NCBI RefSeq assembly: GCF_003268475.1
Contig: NZ_MCIF01000002.1
Span: 4,515,250 to 4,573,960, forward strand
Source: Thermogemmatispora tikiterensis
GTDB taxonomy: Bacteria > Chloroflexota > Ktedonobacteria > Ktedonobacterales > Ktedonobacteraceae
DNA length: 58,711 nucleotides
Reading direction: 5' to 3'
Of the stretch, positions 52,762-58,711 are shown piece after piece (position 1 is the first letter of the stretch; the number at the start of each line of letters is the position of its first letter). A program made the translations under genes and the position numbers. The notes under the pieces were generated by a model. That model saw only the letters and a list, made by a program, of their open reading frames with translations. It made no database searches and had not been told where the DNA came from.

Positions 52762-54138
52762 ATGGTTGTGGGCGATGTGACCACCGCGGTCGATGTCCTG
52801 GTCCTCGGCGGGGGACCGGCGGGCTATGTGGCCGCTATTCGGGCCGCGCAGTTGGGGCGTCAGGTGACGCTGGTTGATCCGGTGCCGCCCGGGGGGACGT
52901 GTTTGCATCGGGGCTGCATCCCACTGAAGGCGCTGCTGACCGCCAGTGAGCGCTATGCCGGGCTGCGGCGCGAGACGCTGGAGCCGCTGGGCATAACGCT
53001 AACGGGGGTGACTTTCGATTGGGGCCGCCTGCAAGCCTGGAAGTCCAGCATTGTGGCACGCCTGGCCGAGGGCGTGCGGCGCTTGCTGGCCGGCAATCGC
53101 GTGCAGTATGTGGCGGGCCGGGCCTGGTTTCTCGGTCCCGAGGAGGTGCGCGTCGAGAGCGAGCAGGGCGAGCGCTTCAAGTTCGAGCACTGCCTGATCG
53201 CTGTCGGGGCGGAGACCGTGCCACCGCCGGGCCTGGACTACGATGGGCGGACGCTGCTGACGCCGGAGCAGGCCCTGAGTCTGCCGGAGCTGCCAGAGAG
53301 ACTGACGGTGGCCGGGGCCGATTATCTGGCGCTGGAGCTGGCGACGCTCTTTGCGCGTCTGGGGGTGCGCGTGCGGCTCTGTCTGACGGGCGAGGAGCTG
53401 CTCTCGGGCGTGGAGGCGGCGGCCCTGCGCCTGGTGCAGGCCGGGCTGCGTCAGCTTGGGGTCCAGGTGAGCAGCGGGCAGCCGCCTGAACAGGTGGAAG
53501 AGCGCCCACTGGTGGTCTGCGGCGAGCTGCGTCCGCGTACGGCGGGGCTGCAGTTGGAGGCGGCGGGCGTACAGACCGATGAACGCGGAGCCGTTCTGGT
53601 CTCGCCATCGCTGCAGAGCAGCGCTGCGCGCATCTATGCCGCTGGCGATTGTGCGGCGACGGGGGCGCCGCCGCTGGCGAGTGTGGCCATCAAGCAGGGC
53701 AAGGTGGCGGCTGAGGCGCTCTGCGGGCGCCGGGTCCAGTTCGCGCCGCTGGCGTTGCCGCGCGTGGTCCTGTCGTCGCCGGAACTGGCGACTGTGGGCT
53801 ACTCGGCTCAAGAGGCCGAGCGCGCCGGCTACCGCGTGAAGACGGGGCGCTTTCCGCTGGGGGCCAACGGGCGCGCGCTGATGCTGGGCGGCGAGACGGG
53901 AACGGCTCTGGTGGTGGCGAATGCCGAGGATGAGACGATTCTTGGGGTGACCATCGTGGGGCCGCGCGCCGGCGAACTGATCATGGCTGGGGTGCTGGCG
54001 ATCGAGATGGGGGCGACGCTGACCGATCTGGCCGAGCTGCTCTATGCTCATCCTTCGCTGAGCGAGGGACTGCTGGAGAGCGCCGAGGAGGCCCTTGGGC
54101 AGGCGATCCATGTGCTGGGACGGACGGCGGGGCGCTGA
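52762..54138 (+). CDS. lpdA: Dihydrolipoamide dehydrogenase-like flavoprotein (E3)
   Basis: 458 aa; reoxidises dihydrolipoamide in the complex using FAD and NAD. The FAD site is VLVLGGGPAGYVAAIRAAQLG, the redox disulfide GGTCLHRGCIPLKALL, FAD motif IYAAGDCAATG, and the C-terminal AHPSLSEGLLESAEEAL carries the catalytic His-Glu. The NAD-binding motif is abnormal: VAGADYLALELATLFARLG stands where VIGGGYIGLELA is usual, and the region before IYAAGDCA is shortened. It may bind NAD poorly or use another acceptor. ATG 52762 gives the family N-terminus; the frame is open further upstream. Confidence 0.88.
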   Translation: MVVGDVTTAVDVLVLGGGPAGYVAAIRAAQLGRQVTLVDPVPPGGTCLHRGCIPLKALLTASERYAGLRRETLEPLGITLTGVTFDWGRLQAWKSSIVARLAEGVRRLLAGNRVQYVAGRAWFLGPEEVRVESEQGERFKFEHCLIAVGAETVPPPGLDYDGRTLLTPEQALSLPELPERLTVAGADYLALELATLFARLGVRVRLCLTGEELLSGVEAAALRLVQAGLRQLGVQVSSGQPPEQVEERPLVVCGELRPRTAGLQLEAAGVQTDERGAVLVSPSLQSSAARIYAAGDCAATGAPPLASVAIKQGKVAAEALCGRRVQFAPLALPRVVLSSPELATVGYSAQEAERAGYRVKTGRFPLGANGRALMLGGETGTALVVANAEDETILGVTIVGPRAGELIMAGVLAIEMGATLTDLAELLYAHPSLSEGLLESAEEALGQAIHVLGRTAGR

Positions 54139-54172
54139 GGTGAGATGGCCATGCCTGAGCTGGACAGGGCTG

Positions 54173-54225
54173 GAGCTGGTTGAGGTGGCCGCCGGGTCGG
54201 CCTGCGCTCAACCAGCTCGCTTTTC
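54173..54225 (+). terminator. Rho-independent terminator of the dehydrogenase operon
   Basis: Perfect 12-base inverted repeat GAGCTGGTTGAG (54173-54184) with 54207-54218, followed by GCTTTTCTCT. Confidence 0.75.
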
Positions 54226-54358
54226 TCTATCCCGCCTTTCTGCTCGCCTGCCCGGCGCCTGGCCTGAGCGCCGGGCGGTGGCTCTCTCCCCTCGCCTGCA
54301 GGCAGACTGCTGGCAGGCTCACTGACTGAGTGGAGAGGAGAGGCGCCCGCCGGCGAGG

Positions 54359-54904
54359 CTAGCTCGGCGAGGCGGCGTCGGCATGCGTTGATCCGAGGTG
54401 GCCGCCGATGATGCCGCCGAGCAGGGCGAGCAGGAACGAGAGTAGATTGATGAAGATGAGGACGATGTAGAACTCCAGAAGCTGAGTGCTGGGCATGAAG
54501 ACGGAGACGCTGCTGGCGCTCTGGTCGATGAGGGGTGACCGGGTCGCGGGCAACATGGAGACGATGGTGATGACCAGCCAGACGCCGCTGCCGACGGTGG
54601 TCAGCAGGGCGGCGATGCAGCCGGTCGTTCCCCCGACAGTGTAACCGTCATCGCGCACCCCGGTGCAGCGCGCGATGAGACTCGCCAGCAAGAGGGCCAG
54701 GCTGCCAGGTAGACCCAGCCAGAGGCCCAGGAGCATGAGCAGCCGTAGCTCCGGCGCCCACGCCAGCCCGAGCTGGTCGAAGAAGAGCGTGAAGAGTAGC
54801 AGAAATTGACCCGCTGCGGTGATGGCCCCTCCCACCAGACCAATGGTTAACGGCAGGCGTTCACTCAGCGTCGGCTCACAGTGCAGCGATGTGTGGTGTT
54901 GCAT
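54359..54904 (-). CDS. Uncharacterised four-helix membrane protein
   Basis: 181 aa with four hydrophobic helices (LTIGLVGGAITAAGQFLLLF, LLMLLGLWLGLPGSLALLL, GCIAALLTTVGSGVWLVITI, FYIVLIFINLLSFLLALLGG). The loop between helices 2 and 3 has CTGVRDDGYTVGGTTG. No family is recognised. A GC-rich GGCGGGGGG lies before the ATG instead of a clear ribosome-binding site. It converges with the dehydrogenase operon. Confidence 0.65.
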   Translation of the reverse strand: MQHHTSLHCEPTLSERLPLTIGLVGGAITAAGQFLLLFTLFFDQLGLAWAPELRLLMLLGLWLGLPGSLALLLASLIARCTGVRDDGYTVGGTTGCIAALLTTVGSGVWLVITIVSMLPATRSPLIDQSASSVSVFMPSTQLLEFYIVLIFINLLSFLLALLGGIIGGHLGSTHADAASPS

Positions 54905-55447
54905 ACATACTGCCCCCCGCCTGGGTTTGACTAAACCAGATTTCTCTGTCTGCTTGTCTCTCCTGTGATATGGTACGTCTCGCAGGTAAGAGAGTTCTCG
55001 ATGAGGATTCCCGAATGTACCGTTATTGTGATCTGGACCTGAACCGTTCTTGTCTCTAAGGCGCGTCGCAGAAGTTGTATCCCACTTCTATTTATGTATC
55101 CTTTTATGGAAATTTGCAAGACCTTAGACTAAAAGGGGGTGGAGAAGAAAGTATACCGCTTGCTTCTTTGCTGACCTTGATGTCACTTGAGTGTGACAGG
55201 GTGTTTCTTCTCTTGTGTACGTGATCAATGGTGATTCGCCTTTCCTTCTCAGCGTTGTGCTGCTCAGCGTGGCATTGCCGGGACGGGGCGGCGCTCTCGC
55301 CAATGGCTGGACCGACTGCCCACACTCTCCTCCGATGGGTCAGGTCTCCCCGGTGGGTAACGCTTGCGACTCGCTCGCCAGTTTCCTCGCGAGGCGAGGT
55401 GAGACGAGGCGGGACGAGATAAAGAAAGAAAGCAAGGAGGTTTCAAA
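54905..55447. other. AT-rich divergent intergenic region
   Basis: About 540 bases between two divergent membrane protein genes; GC content drops at 54930-55210. It contains the palindrome at 55181-55198. A 62-codon minus-strand frame (54931-55119) has no ribosome-binding site and was not accepted. No promoter could be placed with confidence. Confidence 0.45.
55181..55198. promoter_or_regulatory. Operator-like palindrome
   Basis: TGTCAC-N6-GTGACA, a perfect dyad with 6-base half-sites and 6-base spacer. Its size and spacing suit a dimeric regulator with half-sites one and a quarter turns apart. It is about 250 bases upstream of the 238-aa membrane protein gene. Confidence 0.4.
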
Positions 55448-56164
55448 ATGCTAGCCGGCCTGATCAATCTGATGATGGCGCTGCTGCGCCTGCTCTGGTT
55501 CCTGCTCTCAACGCGCGTAGGCAATCTGTTGGCTGCCGCGGGCCTGCTGATCAGCGGCTTTCTGTGGGGCGTGACCTCCCATCAGGTCCACTTTCAGGAT
55601 GCCCCCGCGATTGCCTGGTTTCAGGACTATTCTTCTGACGAGGGCTACGATTATCTGCAGATCAATCACGGCCAGCAGTTCTACGTGATCAAGGATGCCG
55701 ATTTTTCGCCCTATCCCGGCGGGGTCTTTGCGGATACGCGGCCCAGGCTGCTCTCGCTGGTCTATGAGAGCGATGCGCAGCAGTCGGTAGAGCTGAATCT
55801 GCAGAACGGCGAGCGCCTGACGGGCAGCGGCTACCGCGTGGTGGCCTTTTCGCTGGTGACCGAAGAGGGCCAGCCGTACACCTTTACAACGGCGGACTAC
55901 CGCACCTCTCCCCGCGGCTTCTACGATGATCATTGGCCAGTGGCGACCTGGCTCTTGCTGATCGGCTTTGCCTTTCTGGCCTGGGCTTTGCTGGGGCCGC
56001 TGGTGCTGGATCTGTTGCTGCTGCACCGGGGTCGTGTACCGGGCGAAGAGCCGATCTCTACGGAGAAGGCTTATCGCCTGCTGGGCCGCCAGTTGAGCAA
56101 TCCGTGGCTGTGGCGGGGGCCGAAGAAGCCGCGCGAGTTCGATCCGCGCGATCTGGCGAAGTAG
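55448..56164 (+). CDS. Uncharacterised two-helix membrane protein
   Basis: 238 aa, led by a near-perfect AAGGAGG seven bases before the ATG. Two helices (NLLAAAGLLISGFLWGV, about 26-42, and TWLLLIGFAFLAWALLGPLV, about 165-190) enclose an extracytoplasmic domain of about 120 residues (FQDYSSDEGYDYLQINHGQQ, GERLTGSGYRVVAF). A cytoplasmic tail of about 45 residues ends KKPREFDPRDLAK. No family is recognised. Confidence 0.75.
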   Translation: MLAGLINLMMALLRLLWFLLSTRVGNLLAAAGLLISGFLWGVTSHQVHFQDAPAIAWFQDYSSDEGYDYLQINHGQQFYVIKDADFSPYPGGVFADTRPRLLSLVYESDAQQSVELNLQNGERLTGSGYRVVAFSLVTEEGQPYTFTTADYRTSPRGFYDDHWPVATWLLLIGFAFLAWALLGPLVLDLLLLHRGRVPGEEPISTEKAYRLLGRQLSNPWLWRGPKKPREFDPRDLAK

Positions 56165-56861
56165 CGCGCGGGTGCGCGATTGGGGACCGCCTGGCTCTGG
56201 CGGCTGCGTGGCAGCTGCGACCCACACTGCAACCAAGAGGCCAGCGGCGGAGGGTGGGCGCGCACGACGCCCGCCCTCTGGGGGAGGCGCCGGCTCCTCC
56301 TACCGCTGGCCGATGCAACAGCTAGGCACGCACTGGCAGAAGAAGGGTGTTGGCTGGAAGTAGAAGAAATCTGCTCGCGTCCTGGCTGAGTTAGTCGAAG
56401 TGCGACACGGCGGGCGCTGCTCCTTTCCAGGGACTGGCCCGGCCCGGGCTGGGTGGCAGTCCAGGATGGAGGAGGCGCCGCAGCAGACGGCGATCGAGAC
56501 GTCCGCTCATTCGGTCTTCCTCTCTGGAAAGGGAATCTCCTACCTAATGGCGGAGCTGTTCGGGAGGCAGGGACGTTCCTTGAAAGCATTTCGCTTTACT
56601 TTCCCAGATGCCAAGAGCGCTCCCTCCTCTTCCCGCCTTGTAGCTCTAGGAGGAATAGATTGTCTTGTCTAGAAGGTGATGGTCTTGGTTTGCTGTCACT
56701 TTGACTGTCTCTCGAAGGAGGGAAAGAGAAGGCAGACCAGACTCATGACAGCGATCCCCTGCCACCCCTGCGCGCTGCCGCTCCCGAGGTCCGATGTACG
56801 CCGCTCCCAACACCTGTGGGAGCACGGCGCCGGGGTCACTCCCAGAACGGAGAGGACCAGG
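56165..56861. other. Gene-free stretch
   Basis: About 700 bases without a supportable gene. A hairpin GCTCCCA/TGGGAGC lies at 56801-56821, just before the exonuclease start. Short plus-strand frames (for example 56400-56672) have no ribosome-binding site and no recognisable content. Confidence 0.45.
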
Positions 56862-57486
56862 ATGGCAAAATATCTGCCGCAGCAAGCACATCGGCTAGAG
56901 CAGCTTGCCAACAGATGGTACCGTTGTACCGTCTGTCAGAAAACATGGCAAACCAGGCCTCGGACGAGCTGCGTGGGACTGCGCGTGTTCAACTATGCTC
57001 AGATTGACTGGACGCGGCTGGCGACCGCCTCCAGCCTGCGCCGACGCGGTCTGCGCCTCTCTCCTGGCCAGCAGCCCGCGGGCTGCTACGAGCGAGCTGC
57101 TGGGCGACCACGGCAGGTACTCCTCTACTGGATAGAGGAAGCGCAGCCAGCGCGGAGGCTGACGAAGGCGCAACAGCAGGCGCTTCAGCGGGCGAGGGAG
57201 GGCTGGCGCCAACGACTCGTCTGCTCAAGCTGCGGGGAAACGATCGAGCCTGAGCGCCGCCGGCGGCGGCTCCGGATCTGTTGGGCCTGTGAGGAGGCGC
57301 AGCGGGTGCGCGCGCGGCGTCAGGAACTGCGGGCCTGGCTGCGGGAAGAATTGGCCCGGGACATCGTCGTGCTTGACACGGAGACCACCGGATTGCCCTC
57401 TGACCCAGGTTTTCAAGTCGTAGAGATTGCTGTCATCGCTGTCACCGATGGAAGGCTGCTCTTCCATAAAGGTGTGGCGCCGGGGA

Positions 57487-57506
57487 CCCCTGGATTCATC
57501 CAGGGG
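57487..57506 (+). repeat. Hairpin CCCCTGGA/TCCAGGGG, left remnant
   Basis: An IS200/IS605-like end hairpin located where the exonuclease similarity stops. It is followed 35 bases later by TTGAC (57541-57545). It resembles the hairpin at 57736-57755 and may be the right end of an older insertion. Confidence 0.5.
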
Positions 57507-57545
57507 AGGAAGGCGGCCCCCTCTGGCTCTCTGCCGGGGGTTGAC

Positions 57546-57763
57546 ATGGCGGCCTCTTCCCTGTTATCCTGTGCTCAGTGAGGCCTCAAGGCACTGACCT
57601 GTGAGTCAGCAACGGCTTCGCCTCACCTGGCGGGGGGCAGGAGGGTCAATCCAGTGACACTGCTGTACTGTCCTACGGGGCAGTGGGCTGCCGTCAACCA
57701 GCCCCGAAGCCCGGGCCGACGAGGCTGCGGGCAAGCCCCTGGCTTGAGCCAGGGGTCGTTGAC
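57546..57763 (+). mobile_element. IS200/IS605-like non-autonomous remnant
   Basis: A 218-base segment preceded by TTGAC (57541-57545) and ending in TTGAC (57759-57763). The right end has the subterminal hairpin CCCCTGGC-TTGA-GCCAGGGG (57736-57755) three bases before TTGAC, the arrangement of single-strand-transposing IS200/IS605 elements, which insert next to a short TTGAC-like target without target duplication. No tnpA or tnpB is present. The segment lies inside an exonuclease gene. Boundaries are inferred from the repeats. Confidence 0.5.
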
Positions 57764-58079
57764 ATGGGACAGACTCATCAGGCTGCTGGAAGGGAAGGAA
57801 GCGATCTGGGGATACAATGCAGATTTTGACCGGCTGGCACTCGTTGCCAGTGCGCGACGGTATCAGCTGACACTGCCAACCTGGCTGGTCGCCGCTGAGA
57901 GATGGCGGTGTGCCATGAGCCTCTACCGGGAGTGGATGGGATGGGATTGGGATGTCTCCCTGGAGCGCGCCTGTGCGCACGAGGGAATTCCTGCAGGCTG
58001 GCACACTGCAGAGCTGGACGCGCGTTCGACCCTGGCGTTGTTGCGAGTGCTCGCCGGGCTGGAAGAAGAGACATGAGAG

Positions 58080-58601
58080 TTGGTGCAGGGGAAGGCTGGC
58101 GGGCGGGTCTGCCTGGATACTGGCTACCACGCGATCGGGCGCTGGCTGCCGCGGTGACACTCCCCCCGCGCTGCCGCGAGGTGAGGGAGCTGCGCGCGGG
58201 GTCCGGTGGCGCAGGACCGCGAACTGAGCCCGGCCCACTGGCAGGAGCTGCGCGCAGGGGATCTCAACAAGGCTGCGGGGATGGTCCTGGTGCGTCGCGG
58301 CACAGGCGGACGGAGACGCCTGGCCCCCGTCCTGCCGAGCGTAGAGGAGCTGCTGCAGCGGCTGCGACGGGGGCGCCAGCCAGAGGAGCGGATCTTTGCG
58401 CGCATCCCTTCTCACCTGGACGTGCACGCCCTCCGGCGCGAGGATGCTCAGGCGCTCTATCGGCTGCTGTCGCGCCGGGAGCTGCCGCCGGCGACGGGCC
58501 GGCTGCGCCCTTCAGACTACGATCAGGTCGCAGTGACCCAGGTGGCTGTGGCCCAGGGCCACAACCGCCTGGATGTGGTCCTGCGCCACTATCTGCGCTA
58601 G
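58080..58601 (+). pseudogene. Tyrosine recombinase (integrase) C-terminal fragment, frameshifted
   Basis: The C-terminal catalytic domain of a site-specific recombinase. LDVHALRREDAQALY carries the HxxR box and AQGHNRLDVVLRHYLR the final His and nucleophilic Tyr. The first catalytic Arg is probably in PPRCREVRELR, encoded just upstream (about 58165-58200) in another frame, so a frameshift lies near 58195-58206. The N-terminal DNA-binding half is absent because the exonuclease tail ends at 58076. An open frame of 131 codons (58206-58601) exists from a GTG with no ribosome-binding site. Confidence 0.65.
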
Positions 58602-58711
58602 CGGCCTTGCTGCCGCTGCAACAACACCAAGATGTGGCTCACCTGTTGCTCTAACCGATCAAAGCGCTGATCCATCTGGGCAAAGCGCTCATCCACCTGG
58701 GCAAAGCGTTG
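58598..58711 (-). CDS. Coiled-coil protein, C-terminal fragment at window edge
   Basis: Minus-strand frame entering from the right edge, 37 codons to a TAG at 58600-58598. The product has a seven-residue repeat (QRFAQVDERFAQMDQRF, then DRLEQQVSHILVLLQRQQ), a strong coiled-coil pattern. Its stop overlaps the stop of the convergent recombinase fragment in a shared CTAG. The rest of the gene is outside the window, so the family cannot be assigned. Confidence 0.65.
   Translation of the reverse strand, partial: QRFAQVDERFAQMDQRFDRLEQQVSHILVLLQRQQGR

Larger units (their letters stand above)
56862..58076 (+). pseudogene. DEDDh exonuclease with Cys-rich N-terminus, interrupted
   Basis: A DnaQ-like 3'-5' exonuclease gene split by about 270 bases of foreign-looking DNA. 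The 5' part (56862 to about 57490) has a zinc-binding-like N-terminus (RCTVCQKTW, then CSSCGETIEPERRRR and CWACEEAQR) and motif Exo I, DIVVLDTETTGLPSDPG. The 3' part (about 57762-58076) has Exo II, IWGYNADFDRLAL, and Exo III, WHTAELDARSTLALLRVL. The usual segment between them (IPxxAxxIHGIT in the family) is missing. The 5' frame runs into a stop at 57581 and the 3' part is in another frame. A full enzyme cannot be made without recoding. Confidence 0.8.

Overview
The window is a 58.7 kb high-GC bacterial chromosomal segment. Gene style (FHA and Ser/Thr kinase proteins with Pro-rich linkers, a Yip1-like Pro-rich membrane protein, an ECF sigma factor with a membrane partner, a selenium-binding protein, an exonuclease with an N-terminal Cys-rich domain, IS200/IS605-type debris) suggests a Chloroflexota member of class Ktedonobacteria, possibly Thermogemmatispora-like. 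This is an inference from family content; the window has no rRNA or tRNA to confirm it.

Layout. 0.2-3.6 kb (minus): queG and an ABC exporter pair. 4.0-6.7 kb: two membrane proteins that share a repeated extracytoplasmic module, one with an FHA domain. 6.8-8.5 kb: orphan urocanate hydratase. 8.5-10.3 kb: gene-poor stretch. 10.3-14.9 kb: M20 peptidase, a GltD-like Fe-S flavoprotein behind a long structured leader, and a DUF1028 protein. 15.4-19.4 kb: structured RNA, ECF sigma factor, membrane partner, small XRE regulator and a PQQ-type sugar dehydrogenase-like protein. 19.5-23.5 kb: TetR regulator, ABC exporter and FAD monooxygenase, with a near-identical 20-bp operator before both TetR and the exporter. 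23.6-33.0 kb: CoxG-like protein, GT-C membrane protein, kinase-WD40 protein, Yip1-like protein, COG4280-like membrane protein with a 65-aa partner, and SBP56.

33.2-48.2 kb is metabolic and surface-related: a short leuA; a coupled operon of AMP-forming ligase, acyltransferase-3 and secreted alpha/beta hydrolase; a two-component system; PLP decarboxylase with cysteine synthase; a DoxX-Rieske fusion; and leuCD. 48.4-54.1 kb is a 2-oxoacid dehydrogenase operon (E1 alpha, E1 beta, E2, a 113-aa unknown, E3). After two unknown membrane proteins, the last 2 kb is decayed accessory DNA: an exonuclease broken by an IS200/IS605-like remnant, a truncated frameshifted tyrosine recombinase, and the end of a coiled-coil gene.

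The most interesting signal is regulatory. The 16-bp element CTGAAAATTCGCTGAA is a direct repeat with an 11-bp period, as expected for OmpR/PhoB-family regulators. It occurs twice around the divergent ligase-operon/response-regulator promoters and once (15/16) between the decarboxylase and DoxX-Rieske genes. Two copies carry a third CTGAA exactly 22 bp upstream. This predicts a local regulon of the two-component system encoded here. A second strong candidate is a switch-like RNA directly upstream of the ECF sigma gene.
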